Shown in pieces: positions 44,967 to 52,809 of a DNA stretch of 64,000 bases. A program made the position numbers and the translations under genes. Where the stretch lies: contig NZ_QNUE01000008.1 in assembly GCF_003385595.1 (NCBI RefSeq), forward strand, positions 1-64,000, written 5' to 3'. Numbering within the stretch: the first letter of the stretch is position 1; each line of letters opens with the position of its first letter. The notes below the pieces were generated by a model, which worked only from the letters and a program-made list of their open reading frames with translations, had not been told where the DNA came from and ran no database searches. This DNA is from Chryseobacterium flavum (GTDB lineage: Bacteria > Bacteroidota > Bacteroidia > Flavobacteriales > Weeksellaceae).

Positions 44967-45086
44967 CTATTTTTTAGTTTTTTCTTCAGAGGTTACAAAG
45001 GATTTTGAGGCTTTCTTAGGCCTTCTTTTTCCATAGCTTCCTGAATTGATCTTACCTCTTCTTGACTTTTTATCTCCTTTTCCCAT
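44967..45086 (-). CDS. 30S ribosomal protein THX, 39 aa
   Basis: This short, very basic protein (MGKGDKKSRRGKINSGSYGK, then RRPKKASKSF) matches the Thx family, a small 30S subunit protein first found in Thermus and widespread in Bacteroidota. The GDKKSRRGKI start and the GSYGKRRPKK core are diagnostic. The C-terminal tail (VTSEEKTKK) is lineage-specific. The gene lies between the DUF937 gene and the MATE transporter gene and ends at a shared terminator. Confidence 0.92.
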   Translation of the reverse strand: MGKGDKKSRRGKINSGSYGKRRPKKASKSFVTSEEKTKK

Positions 45087-45181
45087 AGTAATAAGTATTT
45101 GTTGTTCTTACGAATTTAGGAAATATTCTTTTAAAATCCAATGCATTGCATGACAAAGTAGAAATCTGAAATTCAGTTCTC

Positions 45182-46576
45182 TTAAACTTTTACTGTTTTC
45201 CACTTTCCTCTTTTAAATAAAATAAAGGCTACTACAGTAATAAGGGTTTCAGCTGCCGGTATTGAAATAAAAACACCCTTAGGGCCCATTCCCCAATATT
45301 TTGCTAGAAAATAAGCTAAAGGAATCTGAAACAGCCAGAATCCGAACAGATTTACCCAGGTTGGGGTCCATGTATCTCCTGCACCATTGAATGCATTGAT
45401 CATCACCATTCCTATTCCATAAAAAATAAATCCCGTACTCATAATATGAAGTGCATTTTTTGCAAAATTCATAATCTCAGTTTCGCGGGTAAAAAAGCTA
45501 ACCAGAAAATTACCCATTAAGAGGAATATCAGGCTGACTGCTAACATAAAGATCACATTATATTTTACGGTTTTCATTACAGACTCTTCTGCTCTCAGCA
45601 TCTCATTGGCTCCCATATTTTGTCCTACCAGTGTAGAGGCAGCATTACTTAACCCCCAGGCTGGAAGCATAAAAAACATCATTAATCTTAATGCGGTCTG
45701 ATAACCTGCAGAAGCATTCTCTCCTCCTGTAGTGGCTACAAGTTCTGCCAGAAAAATCCAGCTGCATGATGCAATGACAAACTGAAAGATTCCCGGTGTT
45801 GCAATCTTTATAATGGATCTGATCAGATCAGAATCCGGTTTAAAATAGCTAAGCCTTATTCGGATCTGCGTATCAGCTACAAGGAGATGATATAGCTGAT
45901 ACATCACCCCGATACTCCGTCCTATTGTGGTGGCTAATGCAGCACCTGTTAATCCCAACGCGGGAATAGGCCCCACACCTTTAATTAAAACCGGACAGAG
46001 AATAATATTGGCAATATTGGCAATCCATAAACTTTTCATTGCAATCATTGCATTTCCTGCTCCTCTGAAAATTCCATTTATTAAAAACAAAAGCATAATA
46101 ATAGTACTGCTTCCCATCATAATTCTTGTGAAATTTTTCCCATACGCCGCAGCCTCCGGCTTTGATCCCATCAGAATCAGAATTTCTTCAGCATATATTA
46201 CCCCCAATACACTTAAAATGAAAGTGATCAGAAATGACACCAGCAAAACCTGGGCAGCGCTTCTGGAAGCCTGTTCCGGATTCTTTTCCCCAATCCGTCT
46301 TGCTACCAAAGCCGTTGCTGCCATACTCATTCCAATCGCAATAGAATACATTACAGAAAGAACAGATTCTGTAAGCCCTACAGTCTGAATGGCAAAACCA
46401 CTCTCTTTTAAATGTCCTACAAAATACAGATCAACCAAAGCAAATACAGATTCCATAGCCATTTCCAACATCATCGGGATGGCTAAAAACAGTACCGCAC
46501 TCCTGATACTTATCTTCGTATAGTCTGCTTCTTCACCACTCAGCGCTTTTTTAAGGAAACTTATATATCGGGTCAT
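45182..46576 (-). CDS. MATE family efflux transporter
   Basis: MATE proteins export drugs and cationic or aromatic compounds using sodium or proton gradients. The protein has twelve predicted helices in two related halves (FLAIPMMLEMAMESVFALVDLYFVGHL and IIKIATPGIFQFVIASCSWIFLAELVATTG). The ALVARRIGEKNPEQA and LVGQNMGANEM loops are typical of the family. I place the start at the ATG at 46576 (MTRYISFLKK, 464 aa); a TTG seven codons upstream is less likely. The natural substrate is unknown. Confidence 0.93.
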   Translation of the reverse strand: MTRYISFLKKALSGEEADYTKISIRSAVLFLAIPMMLEMAMESVFALVDLYFVGHLKESGFAIQTVGLTESVLSVMYSIAIGMSMAATALVARRIGEKNPEQASRSAAQVLLVSFLITFILSVLGVIYAEEILILMGSKPEAAAYGKNFTRIMMGSSTIIMLLFLINGIFRGAGNAMIAMKSLWIANIANIILCPVLIKGVGPIPALGLTGAALATTIGRSIGVMYQLYHLLVADTQIRIRLSYFKPDSDLIRSIIKIATPGIFQFVIASCSWIFLAELVATTGGENASAGYQTALRLMMFFMLPAWGLSNAASTLVGQNMGANEMLRAEESVMKTVKYNVIFMLAVSLIFLLMGNFLVSFFTRETEIMNFAKNALHIMSTGFIFYGIGMVMINAFNGAGDTWTPTWVNLFGFWLFQIPLAYFLAKYWGMGPKGVFISIPAAETLITVVAFILFKRGKWKTVKV

Positions 46577-46631
46577 AAATTTTCTATTTATCAGCAAAAA
46601 TATTGATTCAGAAATAATCAGGACTTAGCAT

Positions 46632-46751
46632 ATGAAAAGTTTTTTCATGTATTTCAAGGATAAAATTATCTGCAATGCTTTTTATAGCTATCAAAATGAG
46701 CAACAAGAAGGTATCCAAAAATTAATTGATGAAGCAGCGTTGAAAAAATAG
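46632..46751 (+). CDS. Possible 39-aa small protein or gene remnant
   Basis: A short frame from ATG 46632 encodes MKSFFMYFKDKIICNAFYSY followed by a Gln/Glu-rich helical end (QNEQQEGIQKLIDEAALKK). I do not recognise it. The C-terminal half looks like the amphipathic end of a longer helical protein, so it could be a remnant. There is no clear promoter directly upstream. The rest of 46577-46868 holds only the promoter of the ankyrin gene. Confidence 0.3.
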   Translation: MKSFFMYFKDKIICNAFYSYQNEQQEGIQKLIDEAALKK

Positions 46752-46838
46752 GCAACATCGCTTTTAACGATTTTTTCAGATATATCATAAATACAGGCAA
46801 ATGTTATCAAAACTTAGCAATTGCTAATAAAATTTAAT

Positions 46839-46846
46839 TAGATTTG
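46839..46846 (+). promoter_or_regulatory. -7 box of the ankyrin-repeat gene
   Basis: TAGATTTG matches TAnnTTTG, 22 nt before the ATG; a TTG lies 15 nt upstream of it, slightly closer than usual. Confidence 0.55.
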
Positions 46847-46868
46847 TATATTCTAAAAAATAGTTCTT

Positions 46869-47228
46869 ATGAAAAAAATAATCTCTACTACTTTTCTATT
46901 TGGAATGTTATTATCTGCCGGTATGTTTTCTGCTCAACAGCTTTCTCAGGCAAAAATGAAAGCCATCAACTCTGATAATATAACAACATTTAAAAAGCAG
47001 TTTGCACCGGGAGATTACAATAAGTGCTTTACGATTGGTCAGGAATCTTATACACCACTTGGCTTCAGTGCCCTGTACGGAAGCAATACGATCATCAAGT
47101 TTCTACTGAACAGCAAAGTGAATATTAATAAGAAATGTAAGGATAAAACACCGCTGGAATTGGCAGAAACAGGAAAAAGAGAAGAAACAGCCCAGTTACT
47201 GATTCAGCATGGAGCAACTAGAAACTAA
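46869..47228 (+). CDS. Secreted ankyrin-repeat protein, 119 aa
   Basis: A signal peptide (STTFLFGMLLSAGMFSAQ) leads into a short protein with about two ankyrin repeats: TPLGFSALYGSNTIIKFLLNSKVNIN and TPLELAETGKREETAQLLIQHGA. Ankyrin repeats bind proteins. In this small periplasmic form the partner is unknown. It is transcribed alone, with its own promoter and a terminator just after it. Confidence 0.82.
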   Translation: MKKIISTTFLFGMLLSAGMFSAQQLSQAKMKAINSDNITTFKKQFAPGDYNKCFTIGQESYTPLGFSALYGSNTIIKFLLNSKVNINKKCKDKTPLELAETGKREETAQLLIQHGATRN

Positions 47229-47251
47229 AACAGATTAAAAAATTATACAAG

Positions 47252-47273
47252 ACTTCCGAAAGGAAGTTTTTTT
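47252..47273 (+). terminator. Terminator of the ankyrin-repeat gene
   Basis: A 6-bp stem (ACTTCC/GGAAGT) with a GAAA loop is followed by seven T residues. Confidence 0.8.
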
Positions 47274-47304
47274 GTTTATAAAACTTTCAAAAACCTTATC
47301 TTTG
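47272..47304 (+). promoter_or_regulatory. Promoter of aspS
   Basis: TTG (47272-47274), a 22-nt spacer and TATCTTTG (47297-47304) form a Bacteroidota promoter. The TTG overlaps the end of the preceding terminator's T-run. Confidence 0.65.
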
Positions 47305-47364
47305 CCAACGAAAAAAGCAAGGTTTATATATGAACCTTAAACATTGAACTTTAAACAAATAATT

Positions 47365-49119
47365 ATGTTTCGATCACACACCAATGGAGAGCTATCTCTA
47401 AAAAATCTGAATGAAGAAGTTACACTATCAGGATGGGTACAGACTATCCGTGACAAAGGATTTATGATTTGGATAGATCTTCGGGATCGTTACGGAATTA
47501 CCCAGCTGGTTTTTGACCAGGAGCGATCTTCTGCACAGTTAATGGAAGAAGCAAAAAAGCTGGGGCGTGAATTTGTAATTCAGGTTACCGGAAAAGTTAT
47601 TGAAAGGGTAAGCAAAAACCCAAACATTCCAACAGGAGAAATTGAACTTTTAGTGGAAAAATTAGTTGTTCTGAATGATTCACAGCTTCCACCTTTCACT
47701 ATTGAAGATGAAACAGATGGCGGAGAGGAATTAAGAATGAAATACCGTTATCTGGATATCAGAAGAAATCCGGTTAAAGAAAAACTGATTTTCCGTCACA
47801 AAATGGCTCAGAAAGTAAGAAATTACCTTTCTGATGAAGGTTTTATTGAAGTAGAAACTCCCGTTCTCATTAAATCAACTCCCGAAGGAGCCAGAGATTT
47901 TGTAGTACCAAGCAGAATGAATCCGGGACAGTTTTATGCATTGCCTCAATCTCCCCAAACATTCAAACAGCTTTTGATGGTGGGAGGAATGGATAAATAT
48001 TTTCAGATCGTAAAATGTTTCCGTGATGAGGATTTAAGAGCTGACAGACAGCCTGAATTTACACAGATAGACTGTGAAATGGCTTTTGTAGAGCAGGAAG
48101 ATGTCATGAATGTATTCGAAGGAATGACTAAAACACTTTTGAAAGATATTACAGGTCAGGAGTTTGGTAACTTTCCGAGAATGACGTTTGCGGATGCCAT
48201 GAGAAAATATGGAAATGACAAACCGGATATCCGTTTCGGGATGGAGTTCGTAGAACTTAATGAACTGGTAAAAGGAAAGGATTTTAAAATATTTGATGAT
48301 GCAGAATTAGTGGTCGGAATTAACGTAGAAAGATGTGCAGAATATACAAGAAAGCAGATTGATGAACTTGTTGATTGGGTAAAGCGTCCGCAGATTGGAG
48401 CTTCAGGAATGGTTTGGGTAAAATTCCAGAATGACGGAGTAAAAACCTCATCAGTAAATAAATTCTATACTGAAGAAGATCTGACAAAGATTATTGAAAA
48501 ATTTGGAGCAAAAGAAGGCGACTTGATGCTTATTCTTTCCGGAAACGAAAACAAGGTAAGAGCCCAGCTTTCAGCATTGAGGATGGAACTTGGAAACCGT
48601 TTGGGATTAAGAAAAGGAAATGAGTTTGCCCCACTTTGGGTGGTAGACTTCCCGCTATTGGAATGGGATGAGGAGACAGGGAGATATCATGCAATGCACC
48701 ATCCGTTCACCTCTCCAAAACCGGAAGACATCCATTTACTGGAAACAGATCCGGGAAAAGCAAGAGCCAATGCTTATGATATGGTTCTTAACGGAAATGA
48801 AATCGGAGGAGGATCAATCAGGATTTTTGATAAAGAATTACAATCGAGAATGTTTGATCTGCTAGGATTTACAAAAGAAGAAGCAGAAGCTCAGTTTGGA
48901 TTCCTGATGAATGCTTTCAAATACGGAGCTCCTCCTCATGGTGGTTTAGCATTCGGATTTGACCGTCTGGTAGCAATTCTGGATGGCAATGAAGTGATCA
49001 GGGATTATATTGCCTTCCCTAAGAATAATTCAGGACGGGATGTCATGATTGATGCGCCTGCTCCTATTGCTGATGCACAGCTTGATGAGCTTGAATTAAA
49101 ATTAGATTTAAAAGCATAA
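47365..49119 (+). CDS. aspS: Aspartyl-tRNA synthetase
   Basis: AspS charges tRNA-Asp (possibly tRNA-Asn as well in some lineages). The 584-aa protein has an N-terminal OB-fold anticodon-binding domain ([24 protein letters not shown]), the class II motifs (motif 2 [19 protein letters not shown]; motif 3 [16 protein letters not shown]) and the bacterial GAD insertion. I use the ATG at 47365 ([10 protein letters not shown]); the TTG 21 bases upstream adds nothing conserved. A strong terminator follows. Confidence 0.97.
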   Translation: MFRSHTNGELSLKNLNEEVTLSGWVQTIRDKGFMIWIDLRDRYGITQLVFDQERSSAQLMEEAKKLGREFVIQVTGKVIERVSKNPNIPTGEIELLVEKLVVLNDSQLPPFTIEDETDGGEELRMKYRYLDIRRNPVKEKLIFRHKMAQKVRNYLSDEGFIEVETPVLIKSTPEGARDFVVPSRMNPGQFYALPQSPQTFKQLLMVGGMDKYFQIVKCFRDEDLRADRQPEFTQIDCEMAFVEQEDVMNVFEGMTKTLLKDITGQEFGNFPRMTFADAMRKYGNDKPDIRFGMEFVELNELVKGKDFKIFDDAELVVGINVERCAEYTRKQIDELVDWVKRPQIGASGMVWVKFQNDGVKTSSVNKFYTEEDLTKIIEKFGAKEGDLMLILSGNENKVRAQLSALRMELGNRLGLRKGNEFAPLWVVDFPLLEWDEETGRYHAMHHPFTSPKPEDIHLLETDPGKARANAYDMVLNGNEIGGGSIRIFDKELQSRMFDLLGFTKEEAEAQFGFLMNAFKYGAPPHGGLAFGFDRLVAILDGNEVIRDYIAFPKNNSGRDVMIDAPAPIADAQLDELELKLDLKA

Positions 49120-49123
49120 ATTT

Positions 49124-49148
49124 AAAGCGGGGCGATGCCCCGCTTTTT
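49124..49148. terminator. Terminator between aspS and purA
   Basis: A 10-bp GC-rich stem (AAAGCGGGGC) around a 3-nt loop has T residues after it on the plus strand and a weaker run on the minus strand. Confidence 0.85.
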
Positions 49149-49190
49149 CATTTGATGATTGAATCGTATGATAAATGTTTTGGAAATACC

Positions 49191-50462
49191 TTATTTCATT
49201 TTCAAAATCTGATCCCTCCCAGGCCCGATAGAAAGATAACTTACAGGAATTTCCAATTCAGTCTCCAGATAAATCAGAAAATCAGTTAATTCTTCAGGCA
49301 ATTCAGATCTATTTTTTATACTGGAAAAATCAGCCTTCCAACCTGCCATCCATTTCAGGACAGGTTTTGCATGATGAGGAAGAGCACCTGAAACCGTTTC
49401 AATGGTCCCGTCTTCCAGTTCGTAATGAGTACAAACAGCCACTGATTTTAATCCGCTTAAGACATCTGCTTTGGTGAGGACCAGCTGAGTAACGCCATTA
49501 ATCATTACAGCATATTTTAAAGCCGGAATATCCAGCCACCCGATCCTTCTTGGTCTGCCTGTATTAGATCCAAATTCATTTCCTTTCATTCTGAGTTCAT
49601 CTCCGAACTCATCTAGAATCTCCGTTGGAAATGCCCCATTGCCTACTCTTGTACAATATGCTTTTGCAATCCCATAAATATCACCCATTTTTTTAGGTGA
49701 AATACCTAACCCTGAGCAAGCTCCTGCTGCTGTGGCTGAAGAAGATGTCACGTAAGGATATGTACCATGATCAATATCCAGCATTGTAGCTTGTGAACCT
49801 TCTGCCAGTATCTTTTTTCCATCGGATAGAGCATTATTAAGATATATTTCGGTTTCTGTACAATTGAATTTTTTCAGAAAATCTATTGCATCAAAAAATT
49901 CTTCGATGACCGGTTCCAGAGCAGGTAGGGCAACCATTCCTTTATCTTCCAGCATTTTGTAGTCTCTTTTCAAAATATGCTGTACCCGGCTTTGAAAATC
50001 CGGAAGGAACATATCCCCTACTCTCAGATTCTGTCTTAATATTTTATTTGAATAAGCCTGTGCTATCCCGTTTCTGGTTGTTCCAATTGTTGTATAATCA
50101 GAGCTTTCTTCCATAAAAATATCAAGAAGCTTATAGGTTGGCAATACCAAATGGGCTTTGAGGGAAATAATTATATTTTTTTCCGGCTGAATGGCTGGCT
50201 CAAAAGTATGGAGATTCAGTATTTCTTTTTTAAAACTTACAGGATCAAGAACTGTTCCGGTGCCAATTACATTCTGAACTTCTTTCATAAAGATTCCCGA
50301 AGGAATCATTTTAAGTGTAATTCTTTTCCCGTTACGTTCAATACTATGTCCTGCATTAGCTCCGCCATTAAAGCGGGCTGTAATATCATAATTTTCGCTG
50401 ATCAGATCAATAAATTTACCTTTTCCTTCATCTCCCCATTGCAATCCTAATACAATATCCAT
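49191..50462 (-). CDS. purA: Adenylosuccinate synthetase
   Basis: PurA makes adenylosuccinate from IMP and aspartate with GTP, the first committed step to AMP. The 423-aa protein starts MDIVLGLQWGDEGKGKF, with the GTP-binding loop and catalytic Asp. NGGANAGHS follows with the catalytic His, then TIGTTRNGIAQAY, QATMLDIDHGTYPYVTSS and TKADVLSG. The usual GHT is GHS here, and several other positions differ from typical flavobacterial PurA, so it could be a diverged paralogue. The start at 50462 begins at the conserved strand; a longer frame from 50483 adds seven unconserved residues. Confidence 0.94.
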   Translation of the reverse strand: MDIVLGLQWGDEGKGKFIDLISENYDITARFNGGANAGHSIERNGKRITLKMIPSGIFMKEVQNVIGTGTVLDPVSFKKEILNLHTFEPAIQPEKNIIISLKAHLVLPTYKLLDIFMEESSDYTTIGTTRNGIAQAYSNKILRQNLRVGDMFLPDFQSRVQHILKRDYKMLEDKGMVALPALEPVIEEFFDAIDFLKKFNCTETEIYLNNALSDGKKILAEGSQATMLDIDHGTYPYVTSSSATAAGACSGLGISPKKMGDIYGIAKAYCTRVGNGAFPTEILDEFGDELRMKGNEFGSNTGRPRRIGWLDIPALKYAVMINGVTQLVLTKADVLSGLKSVAVCTHYELEDGTIETVSGALPHHAKPVLKWMAGWKADFSSIKNRSELPEELTDFLIYLETELEIPVSYLSIGPGRDQILKMK

Positions 50463-50634
50463 ATTTAAAATTTTATGATACAAAGCTATGACCGTTTGAA
50501 AAGGCAGCCATTGTCATTTGGCAAAAAGAGCAGTTGTATTAGAAACAGATAGTAAGTTTATTATATTCAATGCTGAAAACCATGATTTTAACACAGCTAA
50601 TCCTAAACCTTTAATCCATCATTTATCACTACAA

Positions 50635-51201
50635 CTAAATATTTCTTCTGATACGGCTTAATGAAGAAGGTGTTACTCCAAGGTATGAAGCCAGCATAGA
50701 CTGGGGAACTCTGTTGGCCAGTCCGGGATAATGATTTAAAAAATGGATATACCGGGATTTTGCATCCTGATTAAGCATAATACTTGCTACTTTTAATTTA
50801 TTTTCAGCAACAAATCCGTGAATTCTGGCAAATAATACAGGCCATACAGAAATCTTTTCTTCGAGTATTTTAAAATGCTTCAGATCAATAACCAGCAATA
50901 CAGCATCAGTTATGGCCTCGATATATTCATGAGCAGGCAATTGGTCGGTAAATCCCTGAAAGTCTCCGATGAATCGTCCCTCATAAATAAAATAACGGGT
51001 AAAATCATCTCCTTGTTTATTATAATACAGAGACCGGAAAACGCCCTCTTTTACAAAAGCAATCCTCTGACTTACTTTTCCGGCTTCTACAAAAATTTCG
51101 CCTTTCTGTACGGTTACTTCCTGGATTCCTTCGCCAATAAGAAGCTCATCCCTGTCACTCAACACCCCGAATTTTCTGATATAATTAAAAAGCTCTTCCA
51201 T
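50635..51201 (-). CDS. Crp/Fnr family transcriptional regulator
   Basis: The 188-aa protein has a cyclic-nucleotide-binding-like beta-roll (VQKGEIFVEAGKVSQRIAFVKEGVFRSLYY ... RFIGDFQGF), a long dimerisation helix, and a C-terminal helix-turn-helix (MLASYLGVTPSSLSRIRRN, residues ~167-187). There is no Cys cluster for an FNR-type iron-sulfur cluster, and the cAMP-binding Arg-Ser pattern is not clear, so the signal is unknown. It lies between purA and ku, divergent from ku, and might control the NHEJ genes. Regulators of this family are also candidates for the palindrome upstream of sdhC. Confidence 0.9.
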   Translation of the reverse strand: MEELFNYIRKFGVLSDRDELLIGEGIQEVTVQKGEIFVEAGKVSQRIAFVKEGVFRSLYYNKQGDDFTRYFIYEGRFIGDFQGFTDQLPAHEYIEAITDAVLLVIDLKHFKILEEKISVWPVLFARIHGFVAENKLKVASIMLNQDAKSRYIHFLNHYPGLANRVPQSMLASYLGVTPSSLSRIRRNI

Positions 51202-51346
51202 GATGATTTTTATCCGCAGATTATGGAAATATAAAGATATGAAAGTAAAACATTAAAACAATTGCCATTTGACAAAAAGCCTTTAAAACATACCACACCA
51301 GCCTCACACGGCATATTAATTGCTTGATTTTTAAAAACGTAAGACA

Positions 51347-52132
51347 ATGAAAGCAATTTGGAATGGCGCCATTGGCTTCGGTTTAGTAAACATTCCCGTT
51401 AAGATTTATTCTGCAACAGAAACCAGTAAATTAGATCTCGACATGCTTGATAAATCTGATTTTTCAAATATCAGATTCAAAAGAGTAAATGAAAATACGG
51501 GGAAAGAAGTAAAATGGGAAAATATCGTCAAAGGTTATCTCATGGACGACAAATATATCGTTCTTGATGAAGAAGATTACGAAGCTGCAAGCCCTGAAAA
51601 AACGAAAATACTTTCTATTGACCAGTTTGTAAAGGAAATAGAAGTAGATAGTGTTTACTTTGAAACACCTTATTATCTGGAACCCCAGAAAAATGGTGAA
51701 AGTGCTTACAGGCTTCTCCTGAAAGCTCTTGAAGAAACAAAAATGGTAGGAATAGGAACTTTTGTTCTTCGTGAAAGCGAGGCAATTGGTATGATACGTC
51801 CCTACAATGATGATATCCTGGTTCTGAATCGTCTTAGATTTGATCAGGAAATAAGGGATTATTCAGATTTAAAAATTCCTGCCCATAAAGCTCCAAAGCC
51901 GGCAGAATTAAAAATGGCGATAAACCTTATAGAACAGCTTTCCCAGGAATTTGATCCTAAAATGTATAAAGATACCTATTCTGATGATCTGATGAAGATT
52001 ATTAAACAGAAAGCGAAAGGCAAAAATATCAAAGCCAAAAAAGCCCAACCTGCACAGGAAGGTAAAGTGATTGACCTTATGGCCCAGTTAAAAGCCAGTC
52101 TTAACAGTTCCAAATCTAAATCCGCATCATAA
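51347..52132 (+). CDS. ku: Non-homologous end joining protein Ku
   Basis: Bacterial Ku forms a homodimeric ring that binds DNA double-strand ends and recruits LigD. The 261-aa protein begins AIWNGAIGFGLVNIPVKIYSAT, has RFKRVNENTGKEV, and the core YFETPYYLEPQKNGESAYRLLLKALEETKMVGIG, all diagnostic. A Lys/Ser-rich tail (KAKGKNIKAKKAQ, SSKSKSAS) is typical of the DNA-binding C-terminus. The LigD phosphoesterase ORF starts at the next base after its stop, so the genes form one operon. Confidence 0.97.
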   Translation: MKAIWNGAIGFGLVNIPVKIYSATETSKLDLDMLDKSDFSNIRFKRVNENTGKEVKWENIVKGYLMDDKYIVLDEEDYEAASPEKTKILSIDQFVKEIEVDSVYFETPYYLEPQKNGESAYRLLLKALEETKMVGIGTFVLRESEAIGMIRPYNDDILVLNRLRFDQEIRDYSDLKIPAHKAPKPAELKMAINLIEQLSQEFDPKMYKDTYSDDLMKIIKQKAKGKNIKAKKAQPAQEGKVIDLMAQLKASLNSSKSKSAS

Positions 52133-52738
52133 ATGGCTCTTCAGGATTATCATAAAAAGCGTAAGTTCAATGAAACGAGTGAACCAAAGGGAAAAACAAA
52201 AAAAAGTAAAAATAAACTGATTTTTGTTATTCAGAGGCATGCAGCTACCAGGCTTCATTATGATTTCAGGTTGGAAATGGAAGGTGTTTTAAAAAGCTGG
52301 GCGGTCCCGAAAGGCCCGTCGTTGGATCCAAAGGATAAACGGCTGGCAATGATGGTGGAAGATCATCCATACGACTATAAGGACTTTGAAGGAAATATTC
52401 CTGAAGGGAATTATGGAGCCGGGCAAGTTGAGGTATGGGACAGCGGTACCTATGAACCATTGGAAGAAAACTCAGCAGTTTCTGATGAAAAAGAATTGTT
52501 AAAAGAACTGCATGCAGGATCTTTAAAATTTATTTTACATGGTAAAAAACTGAAAGGTGAATTTGCTCTGGTTAAAATGAAAAATTCAGAAGACAACGCC
52601 TGGCTTCTCATCAAACATAAAGACGAATTTGCAGAAAGTCCGTATGATGCAGAAGAGAATACCTCTCCCAAATCATTGGTCACTAAATTTTTAGAGGAAA
52701 AAAAAAGCCTGAAAAAAAGCAGAAAAAAGAAATCATAA
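52133..52738 (+). CDS. ligD: LigD 3'-phosphoesterase domain protein (201 aa; may be the 5' part of a frameshifted ligD)
   Basis: This domain of DNA ligase D trims 3' phosphates and ribonucleotides from broken ends during NHEJ. The motifs are intact: FVIQRHAATRLHYDFRLEME with the catalytic His, Arg and Asp, LKSWAVPKGPSLDP, MMVEDHPYDYKDFEGNIPEGNYGAGQV and WDSGTYEP. It starts directly after ku (TAA then ATG). The C-terminus is a Lys-rich linker that ends TAA at 52738. Just before this lies the sequence A AAA AAG in frame, followed by a stem-loop. A -1 shift there continues into the ligase ORF without a stop. In many Bacteroidota this domain is fused to ligase and polymerase in a single LigD of about 800-850 residues. 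Confidence 0.95.
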   Translation: MALQDYHKKRKFNETSEPKGKTKKSKNKLIFVIQRHAATRLHYDFRLEMEGVLKSWAVPKGPSLDPKDKRLAMMVEDHPYDYKDFEGNIPEGNYGAGQVEVWDSGTYEPLEENSAVSDEKELLKELHAGSLKFILHGKKLKGEFALVKMKNSEDNAWLLIKHKDEFAESPYDAEENTSPKSLVTKFLEEKKSLKKSRKKKS

Positions 52739-52761
52739 CTTCAGAAAGCCATTTCAGAAGT
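52723..52761 (+). promoter_or_regulatory. Candidate programmed -1 ribosomal frameshift element in ligD
   Basis: The zero-frame heptamer A AAA AAG (52723-52729) is the E. coli dnaX slippery sequence. It is followed after 8 nt (52730-52737) by a hairpin at 52738-52761: arms ACTTCAGAAA and TTTCAGAAGT (nine pairs and one A/A mismatch) with a GCCA loop. After a -1 slip the next codons read GAA ATC ATA ACT and stay open into the ligase ORF. Slippage on the nearby A9 run (52698-52706) is another route. Confidence 0.55.
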
Positions 52762-52809
52762 ATTAATTCTTTAACCACTGAAAAAAAATTAAAAAATTTT
52801 ATCAGACCC

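Noticed and set aside
45927..46388. A 153-codon plus-strand frame with hydrophobic residues.
   Set aside because: It is antisense to the MATE transporter; the hydrophobic pattern simply mirrors the membrane helices.
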